A DNA stretch of 62,848 nt, taken from assembly GCF_024505055.1 (NCBI RefSeq), contig NZ_JANIBL010000024.1:1-62848 (forward strand), written 5' to 3'. The position numbers were made by a program, and so were the translations under genes. This DNA comes from Methylomonas rosea (GTDB lineage: Bacteria; Pseudomonadota; Gammaproteobacteria; Methylococcales; Methylomonadaceae). The notes beneath the pieces were generated by a model, which saw only the letters and a list, made by a program, of their open reading frames with translations, had not been told where the DNA came from and ran no database searches. Shown here in pieces: positions 26,602 through 34,805 of the stretch (position 1 is the first letter of the stretch; each line of letters opens with the position of its first letter).

Positions 26602-27465
26602 ATGAATGCCCCTGTATGCATTAATGCTATGACAGTTGATGTCGAGGATTATTTTCAGGTCTCTGCGTTTGAGGCAAATATCCAGCGTAGTCAGTGGGAT
26701 GGTTTGCCGCACCGGGTAGAACAGAATACCCAGAGGATTTTGGACTTATTTGCGCAACATCAGGTAAAAGCCACTTTTTTTACCTTGGGCTGGGTAGCCG
26801 AGCGTTATCCGCAGCTGGTACGGCGAATTGTCGATGAAGGGCACGAACTCGCTTCGCACGGTTATCAACACACCCGTGTAACGGAACAAACACCGGAGCA
26901 GTTCCGGGAAGATCTTAGAATTAGCCGGCAGATTCTTGAAGATATCGGCGGTCAGCCAATTGTGGGTTATCGCGCCGCTAGCTATTCGATAGGTGCGAAG
27001 AATCTCTGGGCGCTTGAGGTATTGGAGGACGAGGGCTTTCAGTACAGTTCCAGTATATATCCTGTAAAACACGATTTATATGGCATGCCGGAAGCGCCCC
27101 GCTTCGCTTATAGGCCGGATAACGCGCCTAAACTGTTGGAAATACCGATTACTACGTTGAAAATACTGGATCGTAATATCCCCTGCGGTGGCGGCGGGTT
27201 TTTTCGATTGTATCCGTATCAGTTCTCGAAGTGGGCTTACCGCCATCTCAATAAACACGAAAATCAGTCTGGAATTTTTTATTTTCACCCTTGGGAAATA
27301 GATCCCGAACAGCCGCGGCAGCATGATTTGTCGTTTAAAACCCGTTTCAGACATTATTTGAATCTGGATAGAATGCACAGTCGCCTTAACAGCTTACTGA
27401 CCGATTTTGCTTGGGATACCATGCAGAGCGTGTTTCTAATCAAGCAAACAGACAAATCATCATAG
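26602..27465 (+). CDS. XrtA system polysaccharide deacetylase
   Basis: NodB-homology deacetylase of 287 residues (TIGR03006, with the DUF3473 C-terminal extension). The start NAMTVDVEDYFQV holds the metal-binding Asp16, and HELASHGYQH carries His86 and His90; the C-terminal FYFHPWEIDPEQPR is the typical closing motif. It would remove acetyl groups from N-acetylated sugars of the exopolysaccharide. No signal peptide is seen, so it may act on precursors in the cytoplasm or be exported in another way. Confidence 0.93.
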   Translation: MNAPVCINAMTVDVEDYFQVSAFEANIQRSQWDGLPHRVEQNTQRILDLFAQHQVKATFFTLGWVAERYPQLVRRIVDEGHELASHGYQHTRVTEQTPEQFREDLRISRQILEDIGGQPIVGYRAASYSIGAKNLWALEVLEDEGFQYSSSIYPVKHDLYGMPEAPRFAYRPDNAPKLLEIPITTLKILDRNIPCGGGGFFRLYPYQFSKWAYRHLNKHENQSGIFYFHPWEIDPEQPRQHDLSFKTRFRHYLNLDRMHSRLNSLLTDFAWDTMQSVFLIKQTDKSS

Positions 27466-27471
27466 TTAGTC

Positions 27472-28491
27472 ATGATCAAATTACTTGAGCCAGCCCAAAG
27501 AGAGCGTTGGGATCACTATGTCATGGCTGCGGCCGATGGCAGCTTTTTTCATTTATCAGCTTGGCAGCAGGTAATTAAACAAGCTTTCGGCCACAATACT
27601 TACTATTTTTACTCTGAACAAGATGGTGAAATCACCGGTGTTTTGCCCTTGACCCATGTAAATAGCTTGTTATTTGGCAATTCTTTGGTTTCAAACGCGT
27701 TTTGTGTTTACGGCGGAATTGTCGCCAGCAATGATGAAGCTTTTGCAGCGTTACAAACCCAAGCGCAACAACTGGCCAGAGAATTAGGCGTAGATAGTTT
27801 GGAGATGCGGAATCGGCAACAGCGTCATCCCGATTGGCCACACAAAGAACTCTACGTCACGTTTAGAAAAGAACTCGATCCAGACGTCGAAAAAAATCTA
27901 AATGCGATTCCGCGCAAGCAGCGGGCAATGGTGCGGGCTGGCATCAAAGCCGGTCTTACCAGTGTCATCGACGATAATGTAGAACGTTTATATCGCGCCT
28001 ATTCTGAAAGTGTCAGGAACTTAGGCACCCCGGTATTTCCGAAAAAATATTTTCAACTTTTGCAGGATGTGTTCGGCGAGAAGTGCGAGGTGCTAACGAT
28101 AGAGCATGAGGGCCAATTAGTAGCGAGTGTGATGAGTTTTTATTTCAAGGATGAAGTTTTACCCTATTACGGCGGCGGCACAGACGCGGCCCGTGATTTG
28201 AAAGGCAACGATTTCATGTATTGGGAAGTGATGCGGCGTGCGGTGGAAAAGGGATGCCGGGTTTTCGATTACGGTCGCAGTAAAATTGGCACAGGCTCGT
28301 ATCGCTTTAAAAAGCACTGGGGTTTCGAACCGGAGCCGCTTTATTACGAGGTCGATCTGGTCAAAGCCAAACAAATACCCGAAATCAATCCACTCAATCC
28401 TAAATACCGTTTGTTTATTGAAGCTTGGAAGCGATTACCTCTGCCAGTCAGCCAGTTGGTCGGCCCTTGGCTTGCCAAGGATTTGGGTTGA
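27472..28491 (+). CDS. FemAB-family XrtA/PEP-CTERM-associated protein
   Basis: Protein of 339 residues of the FemAB-like GNAT superfamily (TIGR03019). FFHLSAWQQVIKQAFGHNTYYF and the later YYGGGTDAARDLKGNDFMYWE are diagnostic (quoted in parts of no more than 20: WQQVIKQAFGHNTYYF). FemAB enzymes transfer an aminoacyl group from tRNA; here the acceptor is probably a sugar or lipid-linked intermediate, which is inference. Its stop overlaps the start of the next gene by one base (TGATG). Confidence 0.9.
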   Translation: MIKLLEPAQRERWDHYVMAAADGSFFHLSAWQQVIKQAFGHNTYYFYSEQDGEITGVLPLTHVNSLLFGNSLVSNAFCVYGGIVASNDEAFAALQTQAQQLARELGVDSLEMRNRQQRHPDWPHKELYVTFRKELDPDVEKNLNAIPRKQRAMVRAGIKAGLTSVIDDNVERLYRAYSESVRNLGTPVFPKKYFQLLQDVFGEKCEVLTIEHEGQLVASVMSFYFKDEVLPYYGGGTDAARDLKGNDFMYWEVMRRAVEKGCRVFDYGRSKIGTGSYRFKKHWGFEPEPLYYEVDLVKAKQIPEINPLNPKYRLFIEAWKRLPLPVSQLVGPWLAKDLG

Positions 28492-29696
28492 TGGCAAAGC
28501 CTAAATTACTTTACTTAGTCCATCGGATACCTTATCCGCCGAATAAAGGCGACAAGATTCGTTCCTTTCATTTTTTGCAGGCTTTAGCTGCTGAATACCA
28601 GATATTTCTCGGTACCTTTATTGATGACCCGGATGATAAGCAGCATATCGATGTCTTAAAGTCTTTCTGTGCAGATACTTGCTGTATCGAATTAAATCCC
28701 AAGAACGGTAAAATTAAAAGCTTGACAGGCTTTCTGAGCGGAGAAGCCTTGAGTTTGCCGTATTACCGTAACCGCAAATTGCAGGAATGGGTGGATAAAA
28801 CGATCAGCGAACAGGGTATTGAGAGGGTGATGATCTTTTCATCGCCGATGGCACAATATGTTGATAAATATACCAACTTGCATTGCGTGGCCGATTTTGT
28901 AGATGTCGATTCCGACAAGTGGCGGCAATATGCGCAAAGTAAAGACTGGCCCGCCACTTGGATTTACCAGCGTGAAGCGGAAAAACTGCTGGCCTATGAG
29001 CAATGTATCGCTGCGCGGGCCGATGCCACAATATTTGTATCCGAACAAGAAGCAGGCTTGTTCAAAACTTTGGCACCGGAATCCGCAGTCAAGATTAGTT
29101 TTGTGAACAACGGAGTGGATACGGACTGGTTCGATCCAGACTTGTCGTATGAGACGCCATTCCCGGCCAAGCAGAGGACTGTTGTCTTCACTGGCGCGAT
29201 GGATTATTGGGCAAATGTCGATGCAGTCACGTGGTTTGCTGAGCAGGTATTTCCTGTTATCAAAAGCCGATTGCCGGGCGTACATTTTTATATAGTAGGT
29301 TCCAAACCCGCCAAAGAGGTGTTGCAATTGGCGGAAAACGAGCCTGCCGTAATTGTGACGGGGCGAGTTGACGATGTCAGGCCCTATGTTGCTCACGCGG
29401 ACGTTGTCGTTGCGCCCTTACGGATTGCTAGGGGCATTCAAAACAAAGTGTTGGAAGGCATGGCAATGGCCAAGCCGATAGTAGCCACCTCGGCGGCTAT
29501 GGAGGGCATACCGGGAGGAACTGATTTGCAGGTGGCGATAGCCGACGCTCCGGAAGACTTTGCCAGCCAAGTTATACGGTTTTTGGAGCAGCCGGTTGAG
29601 TCGGCTAACGTCAATCGCCGCTATGTAGAAAGCGATTTCAGTTGGGAGCGAAACGGCCAACGCTTGTGCCGATTGTTGGCGGGCGAGACTGCATAA
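28491..29696 (+). CDS. XrtA system glycosyltransferase, TIGR03087 family
   Basis: GT-B glycosyltransferase of 401 residues. ATG 28491 is chosen because it overlaps the previous stop (TGATG) and the family motif LLYLVHRIPYPPNKGDKIRS follows at once; an earlier in-frame ATG at 28425 lies deep in the FemAB gene. The C-terminal donor-binding region includes APLRIARGIQNKVLEGMAM with the Glu typical of GT4 enzymes. In many genomes the exosortase gene follows this one; here the next glycosyltransferase starts immediately after its stop. Confidence 0.93.
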   Translation: MAKPKLLYLVHRIPYPPNKGDKIRSFHFLQALAAEYQIFLGTFIDDPDDKQHIDVLKSFCADTCCIELNPKNGKIKSLTGFLSGEALSLPYYRNRKLQEWVDKTISEQGIERVMIFSSPMAQYVDKYTNLHCVADFVDVDSDKWRQYAQSKDWPATWIYQREAEKLLAYEQCIAARADATIFVSEQEAGLFKTLAPESAVKISFVNNGVDTDWFDPDLSYETPFPAKQRTVVFTGAMDYWANVDAVTWFAEQVFPVIKSRLPGVHFYIVGSKPAKEVLQLAENEPAVIVTGRVDDVRPYVAHADVVVAPLRIARGIQNKVLEGMAMAKPIVATSAAMEGIPGGTDLQVAIADAPEDFASQVIRFLEQPVESANVNRRYVESDFSWERNGQRLCRLLAGETA

Positions 29697-30833
29697 ATGT
29701 CCAGACCGTTGCCACCCTTAATCGTGCACATCATTTATAGGCTGGGTATTGGCGGACTGGAGAACGGCCTGGTCAATATCATTAATAAATTACCGGAAGA
29801 CAGTTACCGGCACGCCATTATCTGTTTGGCGAATAGCACCGAATTCAGCCAACGTATTAAGCGGCAAGATGTGATTGTCCATCAGTTGCATAAGCGGCCA
29901 GGGCAGGATTGGGCGTCGTTTTATACAGTCTATCGCTTGTTGAAACAATGGCAGCCCGCTATTGTGCATACCCGTAATTTGGCGGCTATCGAATATCAGG
30001 TTTGCGCATTGTTAGCCGGCGTGCCTTATCGGGTGCATGGCGAACATGGTTGGGATGTTTTCGATCCTGACGGCAGCAATGTCAAGTATCAATGGCTGCG
30101 ACGGATTTTGGGTTCAATCATTCATCGCTTCATTCCGCTATCGCAGCATTTACAGGATTATTTGCTGAATCGAGTTGGCATTCGTGCCGCGAAAATCACG
30201 CGCATCTGTAACGGTGTCGATACCAAAACGTTTTATCCTCGTTCCGGAATTAGACAAATACCGGACGATTGCTCGCTGAATTTGGATCAAAACTTGGTGA
30301 TCGGCACGGTTGGACGCATGCACGGCGTGAAAGATCAGTTGACGCTGGTTAGGGCTTTTATCGATGCCTGTCAAAAATCGCCGGAATTCGCCCAAGTTGC
30401 CCGTATGTTTTTGATTGGCGATGGGCCTTTGCGGGTCGAAGCGATTGACTTGTTGAATGCCGCCAGCTTGATCGATAAAGCCTGGTTGCCGGGTGAGCGT
30501 GATGACATCCCCGAAATTTTGCGTAGCCTCGATATTTTCGTACTGCCTTCAAAGGCGGAGGGAATTTCCAATACTATATTGGAGGCGATGGCTAGCGGTC
30601 TGCCCATTATAGCTACGCGTGTCGGCGGAAATCCTGAGTTGGTACTGGACGGTACGACCGGATGTCTGGTAGAAAAAGAGGATGTACAGGGCTTGTCATT
30701 CGAGATGCGTGAGTTGGTGCTGGATGACGACAAGCGGCGGCAATTAGGCGAAGCCTCGCTTCAGCGGATTCAGGCGGAATTTTCAATCGATAGCATGGTG
30801 GATCGCTATCGGCAAGTTTATGACAAGCAGTAA
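29697..30833 (+). CDS. XrtA system glycosyltransferase, TIGR03088 family
   Basis: GT4-type glycosyltransferase of 378 residues that starts on the base after the preceding stop (TAAATG). LIVHIIYRLGIGGLENGLVN is the N-terminal signature of TIGR03088, and the C-terminal LPSKAEGISNTILEAMASGL is the donor-sugar motif with its Glu. It acts on the cytoplasmic face in glycan assembly. The direct abutment to the TIGR03087 gene leaves no room for exosortase A, which commonly lies between them. Confidence 0.93.
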   Translation: MSRPLPPLIVHIIYRLGIGGLENGLVNIINKLPEDSYRHAIICLANSTEFSQRIKRQDVIVHQLHKRPGQDWASFYTVYRLLKQWQPAIVHTRNLAAIEYQVCALLAGVPYRVHGEHGWDVFDPDGSNVKYQWLRRILGSIIHRFIPLSQHLQDYLLNRVGIRAAKITRICNGVDTKTFYPRSGIRQIPDDCSLNLDQNLVIGTVGRMHGVKDQLTLVRAFIDACQKSPEFAQVARMFLIGDGPLRVEAIDLLNAASLIDKAWLPGERDDIPEILRSLDIFVLPSKAEGISNTILEAMASGLPIIATRVGGNPELVLDGTTGCLVEKEDVQGLSFEMRELVLDDDKRRQLGEASLQRIQAEFSIDSMVDRYRQVYDKQ

Positions 30834-30853
30834 ATGATTCAGAGAGAACTCAT

Positions 30854-32743
30854 ATGTGCGGCATAGTCGGTATTATCGATATTACAGGTGCTAGTGAAAT
30901 AGACCGCAACTTGTTGTCGCGGATGAACGAATCCCAGTTTCACCGCGGGCCTGACGAAGGCGGGTTACATACCGAACCCGGTTTGGGCTTTGGGCACAGG
31001 CGACTGTCTATTATCGACTTGTCCAGCGGTCAACAACCGATGCATAGTCAGGATGGCAATGTGGTGTTGACCTACAATGGCGAGGTCTATAATTTTCCGG
31101 AATTGCGTGAAGAGCTGGAGACATTGGGCTATAGCTTCAGGACGCATTGCGATACAGAAGTGATTCTTTATGCTTGGCAAGCTTGGGGCGAATCTTGTGT
31201 GGAACGCTTGCGCGGCATGTTTGCGTTTGCGATTTGGGATAGACCGCGGCAGACCTTATTTTTGGCCAGAGATCGTCTTGGTGTAAAGCCGCTGTTTTAT
31301 GCTGAGTTAAGCAACGGCCAATTCATTTTCGGCTCTGAACTAAAAGCCTTAAAGCAGCACCCTTTACTGCCTAAAAATGTTGACCCCACTGCGATAGAAG
31401 ATTATTTCGGCTTTGGATATGTTCCCGATCCTAAGACAATATATAAAGGTGTTTATAAGCTTGAGCCCGGATATTCGCTAACGATTAAACGCGGGCAGAA
31501 TGGTTTTCGACCTAAACAATATTGGGATGTTAAATTTCAGCCAGCTTCCGCGGGCAACGTAGCCGAAGCCGGCGAAGAGTTAATTGAGCGCTTGCGCGAG
31601 GCTGTGAAAATTCGAATGGTCGCCGATGTGCCGTTGGGGGCCTTTCTGTCTGGCGGTGTGGACTCCAGCGGTGTAGTAGCATTGATGGCGGGACTATCCA
31701 AAGATCCGGTTAATACGTGTTCGATTTCCTTCGGCGATCCTAAATTCAACGAAGCGCAATTTGCCTCTCAGGTTGCTGAACGTTACCACACCGCACACCG
31801 CGTCGAACAAGTCGATCCTGACGACTTTAGCCTGATTGATCAATTGTCCGGTTTGTATGACGAGCCATATGCGGACAGTTCTGCGTTACCGACTTACCGG
31901 GTTTGCGAATTGGCCAAGAAGCAGGTAACCGTGGTGTTATCTGGCGATGGCGGTGATGAGAATCTGGCTGGTTACCGGCGCTATCGCTGGCATACCTATG
32001 AAGAGCGGATGAGGGCTTTATTGCCTGATGCGTTGCGGATGCCGTTGTTTTCGACCTTAGGTAGGGTATATCCGAAGTTGGATTGGGCGCCCAAGGTACT
32101 GAGGGCGAAAACGACGCTGGAGTCTATAGGCCGTGATTCGATGGCGGGTTATTTTCACAGTGTATCGGTGCTTTCCAACGGTATGCGCAGCAAGTTATTT
32201 AGCGATAGTTTAAAAAGTGAGTTACAGGGCTATCAGGCTATTGAAGTATTCCGTCGGTATAGTCAGCAAGCCCCGGATAATCCATTATCGATGGTGCAAT
32301 ATCTGGATTTAAAAACTTATTTAGCGGGCGACATTCTGACTAAAGTCGATCGGGCCAGCATGGCCCATGCCTTGGAAGTGCGGGTGCCATTATTGGATCA
32401 TAAGTTAGTGGAATGGATGGCAACCTTGCCGCCCGATTTGAAATTACACGGACGCGAAGGCAAATATTTGTTTAAGAAAGCGTTGGAGCCTTATCTGCCC
32501 AATGATATTCTTTACCGGCCCAAAATGGGGTTTGCAGTGCCATTGAGCAGTTGGTTTAGAGGGCCGCTAAAGCAGCGTGTGCAGCAGGCCTTGCTGGGAG
32601 AAACCCTGAAAAGTACCGGTTGGTTTGATGAGGCTTATTTGCATCATTTGGTTACTCAACATCAGTCCGGTCTGCGCGATTACAGCGCGTCGATTTGGTC
32701 GCTATTGATGTTTGAAGCGTTTCTTCGAAATAACTCTAAATGA
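30854..32743 (+). CDS. XrtA/PEP-CTERM system amidotransferase (asparagine synthase-like)
   Basis: Glutamine-hydrolysing asparagine synthase-type protein of 629 residues (TIGR03108). MCGIVGIIDITG puts the glutaminase nucleophile Cys2 right after Met1; RGPDEGGLH and the PP-loop FLSGGVDSSGVVALM (about 265-272) are intact, as is SGDGGDENLAGYRRY. It would activate a carboxylate with ATP and amidate it, perhaps on a uronic acid of the polymer. It closes the core XrtA operon, and a separate promoter follows before the next gene. Confidence 0.93.
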   Translation: MCGIVGIIDITGASEIDRNLLSRMNESQFHRGPDEGGLHTEPGLGFGHRRLSIIDLSSGQQPMHSQDGNVVLTYNGEVYNFPELREELETLGYSFRTHCDTEVILYAWQAWGESCVERLRGMFAFAIWDRPRQTLFLARDRLGVKPLFYAELSNGQFIFGSELKALKQHPLLPKNVDPTAIEDYFGFGYVPDPKTIYKGVYKLEPGYSLTIKRGQNGFRPKQYWDVKFQPASAGNVAEAGEELIERLREAVKIRMVADVPLGAFLSGGVDSSGVVALMAGLSKDPVNTCSISFGDPKFNEAQFASQVAERYHTAHRVEQVDPDDFSLIDQLSGLYDEPYADSSALPTYRVCELAKKQVTVVLSGDGGDENLAGYRRYRWHTYEERMRALLPDALRMPLFSTLGRVYPKLDWAPKVLRAKTTLESIGRDSMAGYFHSVSVLSNGMRSKLFSDSLKSELQGYQAIEVFRRYSQQAPDNPLSMVQYLDLKTYLAGDILTKVDRASMAHALEVRVPLLDHKLVEWMATLPPDLKLHGREGKYLFKKALEPYLPNDILYRPKMGFAVPLSSWFRGPLKQRVQQALLGETLKSTGWFDEAYLHHLVTQHQSGLRDYSASIWSLLMFEAFLRNNSK

Positions 32744-32779
32744 TCGCCTTTGAGACTCTGAATCTGTACGTGTGTGCAA

Positions 32780-32808
32780 TAGACATATACAAAGCATTTT
32801 GCTAGAGT
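32780..32808 (+). promoter_or_regulatory. Sigma70-type promoter of the HPr-rel-A cassette
   Basis: TAGACA (32780-32785), a 17-bp spacer, and TAGAGT (32803-32808) preceded by TGC, an extended -10 element. Transcription would start near 32815, leaving a leader of about 29 nt before ATG 32844. The site supports that ATG over the in-frame GTG at 32772, which would lie upstream of the transcript. Confidence 0.5.
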
Positions 32809-32843
32809 GCGAACCAATTCAAAGTTTAATTGCGAGGTTTCAG

Positions 32844-33602
32844 ATGAATAGAATAGAAGAACAAAAAGGCACTAGGGGAGAAACTCAGCATGTTGGCGCC
32901 CCACTCGATAAATCCAGGAGGACTTTCGCGAAAACTGGCGTGATTGCTCCGGTTTTAATGACTCTAACCAGTAAGACGGCTTTAGGTAGTGTTTATCAGT
33001 GTACGATATCCGGTGTACAGTCTGGCAATGTTTCAAATCACTCAGAGGATATGTCGGTTTGTAAGACGGGAAAGTCCCCCACTGATTGGTTAGCCAATGT
33101 AGACACTACTACCGCCCCCAATTATGTCCAGTGGATTGCTGCGGGTGTATGTCCAGTTAGGGTGGAAAAAAAAACCAGCGGAACGCTTTATTATAAAAAA
33201 GGTGCTTCGGGTTCTTGTATAACGGCCTCAACAACCACTGCTACTGCAATGTGCAATGCCATTCTAGGTGTTAGTACTTTTACAGGAGGGTCTGGAAGCA
33301 ACGGTCAATGTGCGGGCGGTAGCTATATTTACAAAAATGCATCCACTTTCGCGTCGATATTTGATCCCACCAACTTAGCGGATACTTCTACTTTTTGGGA
33401 TGCCCTGTCTGGAAGTGGGCTCAAACGGGACGCATGTGTAGCTTATCTAAATGCTAGTGCGGGGTTTATTCAGGATGTAAGTCCTGCGGAAGTTGTAAAA
33501 CTTTATCGGTTATGTGCGTTTCATGAAGCTTTCTATGACGGAAGCATAGCTGTGACCAATGAGGCTGGTGCGGCTGAGTTATTGGCCAATCTTCATCAAT
33601 AA
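32844..33602 (+). CDS. Tat-signal, eight-cysteine protein of unknown function
   Basis: Protein of 252 residues matching no family I recognise. The twin-arginine signal is KSRRTFAKTGVIAPVLMTL (residues 23-41), fitting S-R-R-x-F-x-K, so export in folded form is likely. The remainder has eight cysteines in short contexts (YQC, SVC, GVC, GSC, AMC, GQC, DAC, RLC) and is Ser/Thr/Gly rich, with a helical C-terminus. ATG 32844 is preceded by GAGG at good spacing. It comes directly before the PqqD-like gene of the HPr-rel-A set and may be its substrate (inference). There is no PEP-CTERM tail. Confidence 0.75.
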   Translation: MNRIEEQKGTRGETQHVGAPLDKSRRTFAKTGVIAPVLMTLTSKTALGSVYQCTISGVQSGNVSNHSEDMSVCKTGKSPTDWLANVDTTTAPNYVQWIAAGVCPVRVEKKTSGTLYYKKGASGSCITASTTTATAMCNAILGVSTFTGGSGSNGQCAGGSYIYKNASTFASIFDPTNLADTSTFWDALSGSGLKRDACVAYLNASAGFIQDVSPAEVVKLYRLCAFHEAFYDGSIAVTNEAGAAELLANLHQ

Positions 33603-33612
33603 TTTTAATGAT

Positions 33613-33882
33613 GTGAAATGGAATATTTGTCAACACTTCCGTGTTCAGCTTTTGGTTTTTGATGACCAAGTTGTTCTTTTTCATCATGGAAGTGGAGAAA
33701 CCCATCTTTTAGATAGGAAGGCCAGTTTTATTCTATCTATAATTTTGGACTCCAAAGCCCCAATCACTGAGTCGGTGTTGCGCATTAGGGCTATTGATGA
33801 AGGTGTAGAAAATTTTGATCAGCAATCGCTAACGGGTATATTAGATGCGTTGCAGAATCTGCAGATTATTAAAAAAATATAG
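33613..33882 (+). CDS. HPr-rel-A system PqqD-family protein
   Basis: Small PqqD-like protein of 89 residues (TIGR04353 type), resembling the peptide-recognition elements of RiPP pathways. GTG 33613 is chosen because the protein then begins VKWNICQHFRVQLL, as family members start with a Lys/Arg-Trp segment; an upstream ATG at 33559 would overlap the preceding gene by 44 bp. The motif GSGETHLLDRKASFILSIIL is the wing and helix of the PqqD fold. It follows the Tat protein after 10 bp and precedes the kinase gene by 5 bp. Confidence 0.8.
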   Translation: MKWNICQHFRVQLLVFDDQVVLFHHGSGETHLLDRKASFILSIILDSKAPITESVLRIRAIDEGVENFDQQSLTGILDALQNLQIIKKI

Positions 33883-33887
33883 AGACT

Positions 33888-34805
33888 TTGAACGGACCTT
33901 TTCCCATATCAGACCTAATAGCGTCTGGGCAACTTGTTATCAGGATTGGCCCTTTTTCAATTAGAATTCACTCCACTATACCGTTAGTTCAGCGGGGTAT
34001 CCTTGAGCTTTACTCGGCCTATTCGATATTACCGCCCGATACTTTTTGCGACTTCTATGTCCGCTTGATTCAGCCATCGGGCGTAAGACGTTTCTTTCGA
34101 AAACAGGTGCTGTTTGCCTTTGATCAATTTATGCCTTTCAAGCCTTTGCCTTACGCACAGGCGTTCCCATTTTTTGAATGGGGTTTGAACTGGTGCATAT
34201 CCGGTTATTCTCACCGGTTTCTGATTGTTCACGCCGCCGTGGTCGAAAAATACGGCAAAGCCTTGATTCTACCTGGTGCGCCGGGCTCCGGTAAAAGTAC
34301 CTTGTGCGCAGCTTTAATCAACAACGGTTGGCGCTTATTATCTGACGAGTTAACACTGGTGGACCGCGCAACCGGGCATGTCGTTCCGGTCCCGCGTCCT
34401 GTTAGTTTGAAAAACGAATCGATATCGGTGATAGCTGATACATTTCCAACATGCCAATTCAGTCCTATCGTTCATGACACTTTGAAAGGGTCGGTTTGCT
34501 TGATGAAGCCTCCAGCCGATTCTGTAGAAAAAGCTGGCCAAACCGCAATACCCTGCTTGGTTGTGTTTCCGAAATATCAGGCAGAATCATCCTTGAGTTT
34601 AACTGCTGTGCCTAGGGCCGAGGCGTTTATGCGGCTGGCGGATCTTTCTTTTAATTACAGTGTACTAGGCGCTCAGGGCTTTGAAACCATGACGGGTCTG
34701 GTAAAAAGCTGTGAGGCCTATGATTTTATTTACGATGGTGATTTTAACCAAGCATCTGATTTATTTGTGCAATTATTGGATGATGTACAGCAGCGAGTCG
34801 CATGA
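33888..34805 (+). CDS. HprK-related kinase A
   Basis: Protein of 305 residues related to the C-terminal domain of HPr kinase/phosphorylase (TIGR04352). Walker A GAPGSGKST lies at 130-138 and LLSDELTLVD at 150-159 is where HprK has its catalytic acidic pair. It starts at TTG (33888): no ATG occurs before the conserved RIGPFSIRIHSTIP strand. It overlaps the next gene by 4 bp (ATGA). A related kinase in some lasso-peptide clusters phosphorylates the peptide; here the target is unknown. Confidence 0.88.
   Translation: MNGPFPISDLIASGQLVIRIGPFSIRIHSTIPLVQRGILELYSAYSILPPDTFCDFYVRLIQPSGVRRFFRKQVLFAFDQFMPFKPLPYAQAFPFFEWGLNWCISGYSHRFLIVHAAVVEKYGKALILPGAPGSGKSTLCAALINNGWRLLSDELTLVDRATGHVVPVPRPVSLKNESISVIADTFPTCQFSPIVHDTLKGSVCLMKPPADSVEKAGQTAIPCLVVFPKYQAESSLSLTAVPRAEAFMRLADLSFNYSVLGAQGFETMTGLVKSCEAYDFIYDGDFNQASDLFVQLLDDVQQRVA

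Noticed and set aside
32772..32843. Upstream GTG start for the Tat-signal protein
   Set aside because: It lies before the predicted promoter, lacks a ribosome-binding site, and would put about 50 residues before the twin-arginine motif.
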